DNA of 55,008 nucleotides from CAMDBL01 sp964498125 (GTDB taxonomy: Bacteria > Pseudomonadota > Alphaproteobacteria > Rhizobiales > Hyphomicrobiaceae): positions 1 through 55,008 of the forward strand of contig CAZCGE010000060.1 in the NCBI GenBank assembly GCA_964498125.1, read 5' to 3'. Below the pieces are notes generated by a model, which was not told the DNA's origin, searched no databases, and saw only the letters and a program-made list of their open reading frames with translations. The translations under genes and the position numbers were made by a program. Positions 24,763 through 35,078 of the stretch are shown here, piece after piece. How positions within the stretch are numbered: position 1 is the stretch's first letter; the number at the start of each line of letters is the position of its first letter.

Positions 24763-27438
24763 TTACTGCTTGGCCGGGCCGAGCAGATCTCGCAGCTCGC
24801 GGACGGCGGCGGCATCGCCTGGCGAAAGCGGACCGCGGGCTTCGGTCTTGTCGATGTAGCGGCGCAACAGGTCCTGCATCTCCGGGTCGATACCCGAGCT
24901 CATGGACTCCAGCGCGGCGCCCCCGCCACTGAAGCCGATACTGAAGAAAGTTTTAATCGCTTGAACAGCTCCAAAGCGATCCCAATCGAGACCCACCACG
25001 GGCGAAGCCCAGTGACCGGACGCACGGAATGGGATCTTGTCCAGCTCTGGGGCGACGAACGCCGAGAAGGTGCCGCGATAGTCGATCTGACGGGCAATGA
25101 GCCGCACCCGCCCTGCGGCATCGGCGGAAAACTGCCGTCCGCTAACCTGCGCTTGCGTCGTCTCAGCGACTCCCTTGTCAATCGTGATCACTGCCGAAAG
25201 GCGCTCGACGGGTGTAAGCGCGGTCGGACTGGGCGGCGCAAGTCCCAAATCCTGCCGGAACCGATTGAAGATGTTCTGCCAATCCGTTCTGAGGTCCCAG
25301 CCCACGACCGAGCTGCCCGCGGCCGATGTCTGGAAGCTGCCGGACAACGTCGAGATCAACGCCTTCTCGCTCTTGCCGCTCGCCGTCAGCTGTGCACTGG
25401 CCGCAGCCTTTCCGGAAAGGAAAGCCCTCATGCCCAGGTCGGACAAGACCTGATCGACCTCGACGCCTTCGGCTGTCAACTCCGCGCTGACCGTGGGTGC
25501 CGCCGTCGTGCCATCGACCTGCGCCTTCCCCTTGATCTTGCCACCATGGGACGCCAAGTCGGTCCATTCGAGCGCCAGGCGGCCATCCTTCAACAGCGTC
25601 TTGAGCTGGGGGACAGCCAGGGAGCGACCCGCCACCTTCAGCTCGCCCACGGCAAGATCGAGGTTCACATCAAGCTTCAGGTTTTTGAGCACGTCGAAGC
25701 CCAGCGAGTCCTCGCTCCAGGCGGCGCCGCTCGCCATTGGCGCTTCGGTGACGGCGGGAGCTGCGGCGGCGCGACCACTTTCCAATTCCTGCAGATGCGT
25801 TTTCAGCGACTCCTTGAGAGATATGAATGGCACGGCCTCGGATACGCTTTCCGTGCTCGCAAACGGGTCGCGACCGCCCCTGCTCGCGGCGCCCCGATCT
25901 CCCAGCTGGCTGGCGCCTGGGCGAGCTGCGGCACCGCTTGGTCTGGGCGCAGGCGCGGCAAAGCGGGCATCGTAGCGCCCGGCATCGATGCGGTCGAACG
26001 CCAGCTTGCCGCCCAGCACGGGTTGTTTGCCGGCATAGTCGTAGGTGATGTCGCCCTGCGCCGTGCTGTCATCGAGGCTGATCCGGGCGTTGCGCAATTC
26101 CACCTTGCCGGTGGCAGCCGAAAAATCACCGTCGAGCTTGCCGTTCTCCAGGCCGGTGTCGAACGGCAGATCGTGCATGCCCATGATCTCGGCAAGTCGC
26201 CGCAGATTGGTGGTGCCACCCTTGGCTCGGCCCCGGTACATCCACGCTTGTCGCCGATCCAGTTCGCCATCGAGCTCCAGCTGGTCGCGATCGGACGCGA
26301 TGCGCAGCGTGGCCTTGCTGCTGCCGCGCGCCAGAAGCGCATCCGGTGCATGCACCCTGCCGCGCGCTTCGATGCGTTGGCCATTCCAGTGCAGATCGGC
26401 GACCGTTTCGAACGGCGCCGACCAAGTCGAGAAAACCATGGCCGTCGCACTGATCTTTTCCACCTTGCATTGCGGCCGATCACAGCGCTCGCCGAGCGTC
26501 AGGGTGCCGTTTTTCACGCCGACTTGCCAGGCGCGCGCGGACCCGGCTGGCGCTTCCGTCGCGGGCTTGCCAGCCAGTGATTCGATGCTCACGTCACCGG
26601 ACCACGCCAGCGCCCCGGTCCCCAGGGCATCTGGTTCGGTCCCCACCCATTTCCCCAATTCATTCAGCGACTGAATGTTGACGCGGCTCTTGGCCGACAG
26701 CGACAGCGCCGCCCCCGGCGCCAGCAGCACGTCGAATTCGGCGCGCCCGGACTTCGCCGACAGCGCCACGATCGCCCGCACCGGCTCGCGCGCCGACTCC
26801 AGCGCCAGCAGCGTGCCGAGCGGCGGCAGTGTTGCCGTCCCGTCGATACGCTCACTCTTCCACACGCCATCAAATGTTGCATGAACCGACGACTGCGGCG
26901 AAGGCTGACTGATCCGCGCGTTGACGTTCTCGAGGCGCTGCTCCACCCCATTGCGGGCATCGGTATACGTCATGGTCCCGCCGGTCAGCGTGACAGTGCC
27001 GAGCGCGAACGCTGACGGGGGCTTGGCTGGCGCGGCCGCGGCAGTCGAGCCGGTCAAATTGGATCGGTCATCGCGATCGGAGGTGATCTGAACCTTGGGC
27101 ATTGCAATCCGGGTCGCGACAAAGTCCACCCCGGGCGGGAACCAGGACGAAAATGACAGGGCCAGATCGACTTCAACGGCGGCGGCCTGCAGCAACGGGG
27201 GGCCCGTGATGCCCGGCGGATTGCGGATCGTCACATCCTCCGTCCGCAAAGTTATGGTCGGCCACAGGCTGAGCGAGGTTCTGCCTTTGAATTCGACGAC
27301 ATAGCCAGTATTGTTCTTCACAATCGTGGCCAACTGGTCCTTGAACCAGGAGGTCGAAGGATAGAAGAAGATTGCCGCTGTCGCCGCCACCACGACAACG
27401 GCGGCGCCAATGGCGAGGCCTAGCCAGACTTTTTTCAT
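24763..27438 (-). CDS. AsmA-family envelope protein
   Basis: An 891-residue protein. One N-terminal transmembrane helix (KKVWLGLAIGAAVVVVAATAAIFFYPS) leads into a long periplasmic beta-rich chain, as in AsmA and related proteins that bridge the envelope and may carry phospholipids. The AsmA N-terminal motif is FKGRTSLSLWPTITLRTEDVTIRNPPG. The C-terminal part has the family repeat LVARQIDYRGTFSA and KIPFRASGHWASPVVGLDWDRFG. A Ser/Ala/Pro-rich linker lies around residues 500-560. The ATG at 27438 begins MKKVWLG; an earlier ATG would add 21 non-family residues. Confidence 0.87.
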   Translation of the reverse strand: MKKVWLGLAIGAAVVVVAATAAIFFYPSTSWFKDQLATIVKNNTGYVVEFKGRTSLSLWPTITLRTEDVTIRNPPGITGPPLLQAAAVEVDLALSFSSWFPPGVDFVATRIAMPKVQITSDRDDRSNLTGSTAAAAPAKPPSAFALGTVTLTGGTMTYTDARNGVEQRLENVNARISQPSPQSSVHATFDGVWKSERIDGTATLPPLGTLLALESAREPVRAIVALSAKSGRAEFDVLLAPGAALSLSAKSRVNIQSLNELGKWVGTEPDALGTGALAWSGDVSIESLAGKPATEAPAGSARAWQVGVKNGTLTLGERCDRPQCKVEKISATAMVFSTWSAPFETVADLHWNGQRIEARGRVHAPDALLARGSSKATLRIASDRDQLELDGELDRRQAWMYRGRAKGGTTNLRRLAEIMGMHDLPFDTGLENGKLDGDFSAATGKVELRNARISLDDSTAQGDITYDYAGKQPVLGGKLAFDRIDAGRYDARFAAPAPRPSGAAARPGASQLGDRGAASRGGRDPFASTESVSEAVPFISLKESLKTHLQELESGRAAAAPAVTEAPMASGAAWSEDSLGFDVLKNLKLDVNLDLAVGELKVAGRSLAVPQLKTLLKDGRLALEWTDLASHGGKIKGKAQVDGTTAAPTVSAELTAEGVEVDQVLSDLGMRAFLSGKAAASAQLTASGKSEKALISTLSGSFQTSAAGSSVVGWDLRTDWQNIFNRFRQDLGLAPPSPTALTPVERLSAVITIDKGVAETTQAQVSGRQFSADAAGRVRLIARQIDYRGTFSAFVAPELDKIPFRASGHWASPVVGLDWDRFGAVQAIKTFFSIGFSGGGAALESMSSGIDPEMQDLLRRYIDKTEARGPLSPGDAAAVRELRDLLGPAKQ

Positions 27439-27601
27439 GACGCGATACCCGGCGTTGGATGAAGCAATGGTAGTCCAGAACGACTGCAGGCCCGATCGCA
27501 CCCTGCCACGAGATGGTGCTCATATCTTACATATTTTAGGGGGCCTGTGATCACGCTCAAGGGGACCTTGGTCCGGTACGCAGCATTTTTGCCACCGCCG
27601 G

Positions 27602-28594
27602 TCATAGGCTGATCTCGTTGCGCAACGGCGCGGAGCCGGACCACAGCCGGCCGAGGTTCTCCAGCAAGGTATCGACGACGTTGGCCTCGTAGCGCTGTGT
27701 CTCGCCAGCGCTATGGGGCGTGATCAGGACGTTGGGCATGGCCCACAACGGCGAGGTGGCTGGCAAAGGCTCCTGGGCGACGCAATCGAGCGCAGCGCCG
27801 GCGATCTGTTCTGATTCCAGAGCGGCAATCAGCGCCGCCTCGTCCACTACCTTGCCGCGCGCGACGTTGATGAGCACCGCCGTCAATTTCATGGCAGCCA
27901 GTGCCTCACGGCCAATCAAGCCATGGGTCTCGGGCGTCAGCGGGCACGTCAAGGCGACGACGTCGGCTCTCGGCAGCACGGTGAATAGGGCGTCCTGCCG
28001 CACCACTTCATCGGCCGCGTCGGCGGCGCCCGCGAGGTTGCGCTTGACGCCGATCACGTGCATGCCGAAAGCGCGGGCCAGCGCGGACAGCCGCGATCCG
28101 ATGCGCCCCATGCCGACAATCACCAGCGTCTTGCCGCCGAGTTCGCTTTCGCGCTTGGCGACCGCCGAAATCATGCCGCGCCACACCTTGGCCTGCTGAT
28201 TGTCGCGGGCCAGATGCAACTGGCGGGCAAGCGCCAGGATCAGCGCCATGGCATGCTCGGCAACCGCACGCTCGTTGACGCCCTGGGCGCTCGCCAGCAG
28301 AATGCCACGGGCTGCGAGCTTGTCGCGTGGAAACTGATCGGTGCCCGCGCCGATCGATTGAATGAAGCGCAGGCGCACGCCGTGGTCGATCAGTTCGTCA
28401 CGCCACAGCCCGGAAACGACCAGCGCATCCGCGCTCGGCAAGGCTTGTTTCAGCGCGTCGTAGCTGCGAACCTCGGTAAAGCGCAGGCTAAGCCCGCGCG
28501 CCGCCAGTTCATCGCCAAGCCGATAAGCGACGTGGGCGAACAGGACGTGGGTCGCGTCACGGCCCGGAAAATAACCTGAGCGCCCATTCGACAT
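27602..28594 (-). CDS. D-2-hydroxyacid dehydrogenase (NAD(P)-dependent)
   Basis: A 330-residue enzyme that reduces 2-oxo acids or oxidises D-2-hydroxyacids. The catalytic triad is Arg246 (INVARGKVVDE), Glu275 (CVAQEPLPATSPLW) and His294 (ITPHSAGET). The nucleotide-binding loop is GMGRIGSRL (161-169). Length and motifs fit the phosphoglycerate-dehydrogenase/glyoxylate-reductase-like group; the exact acid is not clear. The ATG at 28594 is chosen (MSNGRSGYFPGRDATHVLFAHVAYRLG); upstream codons lack family character. Confidence 0.9.
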   Translation of the reverse strand: MSNGRSGYFPGRDATHVLFAHVAYRLGDELAARGLSLRFTEVRSYDALKQALPSADALVVSGLWRDELIDHGVRLRFIQSIGAGTDQFPRDKLAARGILLASAQGVNERAVAEHAMALILALARQLHLARDNQQAKVWRGMISAVAKRESELGGKTLVIVGMGRIGSRLSALARAFGMHVIGVKRNLAGAADAADEVVRQDALFTVLPRADVVALTCPLTPETHGLIGREALAAMKLTAVLINVARGKVVDEAALIAALESEQIAGAALDCVAQEPLPATSPLWAMPNVLITPHSAGETQRYEANVVDTLLENLGRLWSGSAPLRNEISL

Positions 28595-29017
28595 AGCCAA
28601 TAACTCCAGAACAACCCAGGCAATCCAATCGAACGCCGGCGACGTGCACCAACCAGCCTGCCGCAGTGTAGACCGGCGCCTTGGGCGGCGGAAAGGCGTA
28701 TTGGACAAATGCTTTATGCGTGCGCGGCCCGGCTTGCCTGGCCCCGCTGACCGCAAATTCCCACGGAACGACGCTGGGCGAAACGCTGGGTTCGGCGAAG
28801 CGGCGAGGGATGAGCGTCAAAATGTGCCACGCGATGCCGGTTCAACGGGTTGAAAGGCCCGGCATCGCATGTTAGAGACCCGCCCGGAGTGCTTGGCGCG
28901 GGCTCGCTCTGCCGCCGCGCTTTTGTGTTGACTCAATCCTTCCGACACGTGGGTGACGGTCAGGGGCGCCGTCAGGCCCTTTGGCCTGAAGCCCAGCAGC
29001 GCACGGGGCCAAGCAAC
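28595..29017. other. 423-bp divergent gap upstream of atpH
   Basis: It lies between the minus-strand dehydrogenase and the atp operon, so the atp promoter should be here. TTGACT near 28928 could be a -35 box, but no convincing -10 was found. An 87-codon minus frame (28557-28820) looks non-coding. No tRNA or repeat was seen. Confidence 0.4.
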
Positions 29018-29577
29018 GTGGCAACAAACGATCCGATCTTGGCAAGTGTGGCCGGGCGCTATGCGTCGGCCCTGTTCGAACTCGCGAAAGAACAGGGCAA
29101 GCTGGCCGAGGTCGAGACCGAACTCGCCGCATTTCAGCGCTTGCTCGACGAAAGCGAAGATTTGCGCCGGGTGGTCCGCAGCCCGGTCATCAGCTCCCAA
29201 GACCAGCTCAAGGCGATCTCGGCCTTGGCCGCAAAGATCGAGCTTGGCGAGATGTCACTGAACTTCCTGAGAGTCGTGAGCGCCAATCGACGGCTGTTCA
29301 CGCTTGCCGACATTCTCAAGGCCTTTCGCGGAATTCTGGCGCGGCATCACGGCGAGGTCTCGGCCGACATCACGTCGGCCTTCGCGCTCAGCGAAGCTCA
29401 GGTCACTCAGCTCGCCGACACGTTGCGCATCGAAGTCGGCAAAGATGTACAAATTAATACACGTGTCGATCCCACGCTGCTCGGCGGCCTCGTCGTCAAA
29501 ATCGGCAGCCGCATGATCGATAGCTCGCTCAAAACCAAGCTCAACAATCTCAAGACGCGCATGAAAGAGGTCAACTG

Positions 29578-29578
<1 letters not shown>
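29018..29578 (+). CDS. atpH: ATP synthase F1 delta subunit
   Basis: A 186-residue delta subunit connecting F1 to the peripheral stalk. The start is a GTG at 29018 (VATNDPILASVAGRYASALFELAKEQGKL), with GRYASALFELA the family signature and LGGLVVKIGSRMIDSSLKTKLNNLK the C-terminal motif. It begins the F1 operon: the stop overlaps the atpA start by one base (TGATG), indicating coupled translation. In many alphaproteobacteria priA precedes atpH; here a dehydrogenase stands upstream on the other strand instead. Confidence 0.95.
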
Positions 29579-31107
<1,529 letters not shown>

Positions 31108-31119
31108 CGTGAGCGACCG

Positions 31120-31263
31120 GTGCAACTGCAGGTCATCGTCAAGTGGATTGCTGTTGTCCTGGTTGAGTTGCTTGCTGCGGTCGCAGCAGCGTTGGGTTAC
31201 TGGAAATACCAGATCGGCCAGTACGACAAGGCGTGCGAGCGAGCTGTTGGGGGTTACGACTGA
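31120..31263 (+). CDS. Possible small membrane protein after atpA
   Basis: A short frame from a GTG at 31120 encodes 47 residues: an N-terminal hydrophobic helix (about residues 3-27, VIVKWIAVVLVELLAAVAAALGYW) followed by a polar tail ending YDKACERAVGGYD. It begins 12 bp after the atpA stop. The ribosome site is weak (GAGCGACC). A real single-TM microprotein is plausible, as is a chance frame; no family is recognised. Confidence 0.3.
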   Translation: MQLQVIVKWIAVVLVELLAAVAAALGYWKYQIGQYDKACERAVGGYD

Positions 31264-31395
31264 GGCAGACGAGGTGGCAACGCTCCGAGCCGAGGCTGTT
31301 GGGTGAGGTTGCCGGACGGCGGCGCGCGGCTCATAGATCCTCGCGCCGATGGATCAAGAGTGCGAGATTGAGAAGACAGCGAAGTGAGGCACACT

Positions 31396-31797
31396 ATGGC
31401 CAGCGATACACTTGTCGAGCAGGCGACAGCGCCGAAGGGTACCGCCGTGGCTGTCGGTGATCGCAGGCGTGTTGGCGGCATTGGCCAGTGTTACGAAGTG
31501 CGACAACTTCTGGGTCCGGGTTCCGTTCTCATCCGCACGGAGCGCACCGACGAGGAGCTCGAATATCCAATGTCCGAAGCCGAGTTCGATCCAATGGCTG
31601 CGGAACCGCACCGGCCGGACACGGCAAGATTCGACAAGCTCGTGGGACAATACCGCTCGATTGGTCCTGACGGACCGAAATATCAGGTCGTCGGCATCAA
31701 AGACTCGACTGTCGCGCGCATCTGGATCATTCCGAACGAAGACGACGATGACTACCAGATCGAGGACATCCTGCTCGACCCGCTCGTAGTTGATTGA
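31396..31797 (+). CDS. DUF5397/VapX-like putative antitoxin, duplicated domain, inside the atp operon
   Basis: A 133-residue acidic protein. Residues about 79-133 (FDKLVGQYRSIGPDGPKYQVVG... YQIEDILLDPLVVD) match the pattern LVGxFRxxGxxGPxYEV...YPIxxxLxDPV that I associate with DUF5397, the family of VapX-type antitoxins. Residues about 22-69 (DRRRVGGIGQCYEVRQLLGPGSVLI...EELEYPMSEAEFDP) appear to be a second, diverged copy of the same domain. GAGG lies 8 nt before the ATG at 31396. The VapD-like gene starts 11 nt after the stop. Function as antitoxin is inferred from the pairing. Confidence 0.68.
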   Translation: MASDTLVEQATAPKGTAVAVGDRRRVGGIGQCYEVRQLLGPGSVLIRTERTDEELEYPMSEAEFDPMAAEPHRPDTARFDKLVGQYRSIGPDGPKYQVVGIKDSTVARIWIIPNEDDDDYQIEDILLDPLVVD

Positions 31798-31808
31798 TGG
31801 CGGCCGCC

Positions 31809-32093
31809 ATGTTTGCCATCGCGTTCGACTTGAACATCGCAGCCGTCGATCGGCACCATCCGAGAAAGAATCGCGGGGCCTACCGCGACATCCGCACAAC
31901 CCTCGCACCACACGGCTTCAAACGCATTCAAGGCAGCACCTATGTCGCGAACCACGAGGACCTGAGCCAGCTCCATCTGGCTGTCGTCGCTCTGCACCGC
32001 CTCGATTGGTTCGGTCCGAGCGTGAAGAACATCCGCGTGTTCCGAATGGAAGAAGGTGCCGACTTCACCTCCATCATGCAATCGCCCCGCTGA
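31809..32093 (+). CDS. VapD-like putative endoribonuclease toxin, inside the atp operon (copy 1)
   Basis: A 94-residue protein with the VapD (Cas2-fold) layout: start MFAIAFDL with Asp7, AYRDIRTTLAPHGFKRIQGSTY with Ser43, then SVKNIRVFRMEEGADFT. VapD proteins are small ribonucleases found in toxin-antitoxin pairs, phages and pathogens. The ATG at 31809 aligns with the second copy; an ATG at 31797 overlapping the antitoxin stop is possible. By my count it is identical to the copy at 33282 in about 44 of 92 positions. It ends 17 bp before atpG, so read-through from the atp promoter is likely. Confidence 0.75.
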   Translation: MFAIAFDLNIAAVDRHHPRKNRGAYRDIRTTLAPHGFKRIQGSTYVANHEDLSQLHLAVVALHRLDWFGPSVKNIRVFRMEEGADFTSIMQSPR

Positions 32094-32110
32094 CGAAAGA
32101 CAACTGACAG

Positions 32111-32998
32111 ATGCCCTCACTCAAAGATATGCGCAACCGCATCGCCTCCGTGAAGGCGACGCGGAAAATCACCAAAGCCATGCAGATGGTGGCGGCGGCC
32201 AAGCTGCGCCGTGCGCAAGAAGCGGCACAGGCCGCGCGGCCTTATGCCGAGCGCATGGACCGGGTGCTCGCCAACCTCAACAGTCGCGTCGCCAACAAGG
32301 CTGGCGTTTCACCGCTGATGGTCGGTACAGGCAAGGAAGATGTGCATCTGCTGGTCGTGATGACGGCGGAACGCGGCCTGTGCGGCGGCTTCAATTCCAA
32401 TATCGCCCGGCTTGCCCGTCAGGACATCTTGCGCCTGCTGCGCCAAGGCAAGACGATCAAGATCCTGGCCGTCGGCCGCAAGGGCGCCGACAACTTGCGC
32501 CGCGACTATGCCAAGCAGATCGTCGACCGCGTCGATCTCAAGAGCTTCAAGCAGCTCGGTTATGCCAACGCCGAGGGCATCGCCAAGAAAGTGCTGGCGA
32601 TGTTCGAGGCGGGCGAGTTTGACGTCTGCACGATCTACTTCTCCGAGTTCAAATCGGTCATCGCCCAAAAGCCGACAGCGCAGCAGTTGATCCCGGCCAA
32701 GCTGCCCGAGGTTCGCGGCGCCGGCGAAGAGACCAAGGCCGAGGCGGTTTACGAATACGAGCCGTCGGAGGAAGAAATCCTGGCCGACCTGCTGTCGCGC
32801 AACATCTCGACCCAGATTTTCCGCGGCCTCTTGGAGAATGCCGCATCCGAGCAGGGCGCGCGCATGTCGGCAATGGACAGCGCCACGCGCAATGCTGGCG
32901 ACATGATCAACAAGCTGACGATCCAGTACAATCGCCGCCGTCAGGCCAACATCACCAAGGAACTGATCGAGATCATCTCGGGGGCGGAGGCGCTGTAG
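32111..32998 (+). CDS. atpG: ATP synthase F1 gamma subunit
   Basis: A 295-residue central-shaft subunit. N-terminal MPSLKDMRNRIASVKATRKITKAMQMVAAAKLRRAQ and C-terminal ATRNAGDMINKLTIQYNRRRQANITKELIEI are the family-defining helices that form the rotor coiled coil; ERGLCGGFNSNIAR is also canonical. The gene is intact although flanked on both sides by DUF5397-VapD pairs: the upstream toxin ends 17 bp before its ATG, and the downstream antitoxin starts 50 bp after its stop. Confidence 0.97.
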   Translation: MPSLKDMRNRIASVKATRKITKAMQMVAAAKLRRAQEAAQAARPYAERMDRVLANLNSRVANKAGVSPLMVGTGKEDVHLLVVMTAERGLCGGFNSNIARLARQDILRLLRQGKTIKILAVGRKGADNLRRDYAKQIVDRVDLKSFKQLGYANAEGIAKKVLAMFEAGEFDVCTIYFSEFKSVIAQKPTAQQLIPAKLPEVRGAGEETKAEAVYEYEPSEEEILADLLSRNISTQIFRGLLENAASEQGARMSAMDSATRNAGDMINKLTIQYNRRRQANITKELIEIISGAEAL

Positions 32999-33048
32999 TG
33001 CTGGGCTGGGTGTGGTAGTGTCGTGGCTTCGAGATAGTGGAGGTCGTC

Positions 33049-33273
33049 ATGCAAACGCGCGGTTTCGAGGAAACGCAATCCGCTTACGCGTCTGATGATC
33101 CTCAGAGGCTTGTCGGGCAATTTCGGCGGTTTGGTGAGGACGGTCCCGCCTACGAGATCGTGCGGATCATCAGCAAGGACGAGGCTTGGATCTCGGTAGT
33201 CTACTCCGACGAGGAACTTGCATACCCGATCTCCGAAATCCTTCAGGATCCGGTCGCTGAAACGATCCCATAG
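33049..33273 (+). CDS. DUF5397/VapX-like putative antitoxin, inside the atp operon (copy 2)
   Basis: A 74-residue acidic protein with one domain: QRLVGQFRRFGEDGPAYEIVRI, then DEELAYPISEILQDPVAETIP. It aligns with the C-terminal half of the copy at 31396. GGAGG stands 6 nt before the ATG at 33049. The VapD-like gene begins 8 nt after its stop. DUF5397 as VapX-type antitoxin is recalled family knowledge; antitoxin action here is inference from the gene order, the small size and the acidity. Confidence 0.72.
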   Translation: MQTRGFEETQSAYASDDPQRLVGQFRRFGEDGPAYEIVRIISKDEAWISVVYSDEELAYPISEILQDPVAETIP

Positions 33274-33281
33274 CAGATGCC

Positions 33282-33560
33282 ATGTTTGCCATCGCCTTCG
33301 ACATGACTGTTGCAAGTGTTCTCAAGCATCATCCGAAAGGAGTTTCGCAGGCATACAGGGACATTGGCCGGACGCTGCGACCGTTTGGCTTCGAAAGGGT
33401 TCAAGGGAGCGTATATCTGACGAAGAACGACGATCTTGCGAATCTCGTGGCAGCGATCCTGGCGCTCAAGGGATTGCCCTGGCTGCCCGATTGTGTACGC
33501 GACATTCGCGGATTCAAAGTGGAACACTGGTCGGACTTCACTCCGATCGTGAAGGGCTAG
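33282..33560 (+). CDS. VapD-like putative endoribonuclease toxin, inside the atp operon (copy 2)
   Basis: A 92-residue protein with the same Cas2-like plan as copy 1: MFAIAFDMTVASVLKHHPKG (Asp7), AYRDIGRTLRPFGFERVQGS (Ser43) and CVRDIRGFKVEHWSDFTPIV. The first 17 bases around the start, GCCATGTTTGCCATCGC, are identical in both copies. It lies 65 bp upstream of atpD on the sense strand. No promoter of its own was recognised, so expression together with atpG and atpD is expected. VapD proteins described elsewhere cleave RNA; activity here is untested. Confidence 0.77.
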   Translation: MFAIAFDMTVASVLKHHPKGVSQAYRDIGRTLRPFGFERVQGSVYLTKNDDLANLVAAILALKGLPWLPDCVRDIRGFKVEHWSDFTPIVKG

Positions 33561-33625
33561 CAACGGCAGAAAGTGCAACGGCGCCGCCCGGTGTCGGATC
33601 AAGAACGAGGACGAGAGACACAACA

Positions 33626-35074
33626 ATGGCAATCGCAGCAAGCACGAACAAAACAGGCAAGATCCGTCAAGTCATGGGCGCCGTCGTCGACGTGCAGTTC
33701 GATGGACATCTGCCCGAGATTTTGAATGCGCTCGAGACGCGGAACCAGGGCAATCGCCTGGTGCTCGAAGTCGCCCAGCATCTGGGTGAAAATTCCGTGC
33801 GCACCATTGCCATGGACTCCACCGAGGGCCTGGTGCGCGGCCAGGACGTGTCGGACACCGGCCAGCCCATCTCGGTGCCGGTCGGCGACGAGACGCTCGG
33901 CCGCATCATGAATGTGATTGGCGAGCCGGTCGACGAGGCGGGGCCTGTCAACTCGCCAGGCCGCCGCGCCATCCATCAGCCGGCGCCGAGCTTCGCCGAG
34001 CAGTCGACGGAAGCCGCGATGCTGGTCACCGGCATCAAGGTCGTCGACCTGCTGGCGCCCTACGCCAAGGGCGGCAAGATCGGCCTGTTCGGCGGCGCCG
34101 GCGTCGGCAAAACCGTGCTGATCATGGAGTTGATCAACAACGTCGCCAAGGCGCACGGCGGCTACTCGGTATTCGCTGGTGTCGGCGAGCGCACGCGTGA
34201 GGGCAACGACCTCTACCACGAGATGATCGAGTCCAAGGTCAACATCGATCCCAAGAAGAACAACGGCTCGACCAAGGGCTCCAAGTGCGCCCTGGTCTAC
34301 GGCCAGATGAACGAGCCGCCCGGCGCCCGCATGCGGGTCGGCCTGTCGGGGCTAACCGTTGCGGAGCATTTCCGCGATCAGGGCCAGGACGTGCTGTTCT
34401 TCGTCGACAACATCTTCCGCTTCACTCAAGCCGGCTCGGAAGTGTCGGCGCTGCTCGGCCGCATTCCCTCGGCGGTCGGCTACCAGCCGACGCTCGCAAC
34501 CGACATGGGCGCCTTGCAGGAACGCATCACGACGACGCAGAAGGGCTCGATCACCTCGGTGCAGGCGATCTACGTGCCCGCCGACGACCTGACCGACCCG
34601 GCGCCCGCCACCTCGTTCGCCCATCTCGACGCCACCACCGTGCTGTCGCGCTCGATCGCCGAGAAGGGCATCTACCCGGCGGTCGACCCGCTCGACTCCA
34701 CTTCGCGCATTCTCGAGCCGCGCGTCATCGGCGAGGAGCATTACGCCATCGCCCGCCAGGTTCAGTCGATCCTGCAGAAGTACAAGTCGCTGCAGGACAT
34801 CATCGCCATTCTCGGCATGGACGAACTGAACGAGGACGACAAGATGACGGTGGCGCGCGCCCGCAAGATCGAGCGTTTCCTGTCGCAGCCGTTCCACGTC
34901 GCGGAAGTGTTCACCGGTTCGCCCGGCAAACTGGTCGACCTCAAGGACACCATCAAAGGCTTCAAGGGCCTGTGCAATGGCGACTACGACCACCTGCCCG
35001 AGCAGGCCTTCTACATGGTCGGCACCATCGAGGAAGCGATCGCCAAGGCTGAGAAGCTGGCCGAGGCGGCGTAA
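33626..35074 (+). CDS. atpD: ATP synthase F1 beta subunit
   Basis: A 482-residue catalytic subunit. The P-loop is GGAGVGKT in KIGLFGGAGVGKTVLIMELI; GERTREGNDLYHEM and the ATP-synthase signature PAVDPLDSTS are present, with the DELSEED-like region reading DELNEDD. The ATG at 33626 starts MAIAASTNKTGKIRQVMGAVVDVQF, the usual N-terminus; the frame is open a long way upstream but that part overlaps the VapD copy in another frame. A 107-bp hairpin repeat separates it from atpC. Confidence 0.98.
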   Translation: MAIAASTNKTGKIRQVMGAVVDVQFDGHLPEILNALETRNQGNRLVLEVAQHLGENSVRTIAMDSTEGLVRGQDVSDTGQPISVPVGDETLGRIMNVIGEPVDEAGPVNSPGRRAIHQPAPSFAEQSTEAAMLVTGIKVVDLLAPYAKGGKIGLFGGAGVGKTVLIMELINNVAKAHGGYSVFAGVGERTREGNDLYHEMIESKVNIDPKKNNGSTKGSKCALVYGQMNEPPGARMRVGLSGLTVAEHFRDQGQDVLFFVDNIFRFTQAGSEVSALLGRIPSAVGYQPTLATDMGALQERITTTQKGSITSVQAIYVPADDLTDPAPATSFAHLDATTVLSRSIAEKGIYPAVDPLDSTSRILEPRVIGEEHYAIARQVQSILQKYKSLQDIIAILGMDELNEDDKMTVARARKIERFLSQPFHVAEVFTGSPGKLVDLKDTIKGFKGLCNGDYDHLPEQAFYMVGTIEEAIAKAEKLAEAA

Positions 35075-35078
35075 GGAA

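Noticed and set aside
24493..26580. 695-codon plus-strand frame
   Set aside because: Antisense shadow of the AsmA gene; in GC-rich DNA long antisense frames are common.
28557..28820. 87-codon minus-strand frame upstream of the dehydrogenase
   Set aside because: No family similarity, overlaps the dehydrogenase start in another frame.
33218..33625. Long N-terminal extension of atpD
   Set aside because: The frame upstream of 33626 overlaps the VapD copy in another frame and lacks any ATP synthase features.
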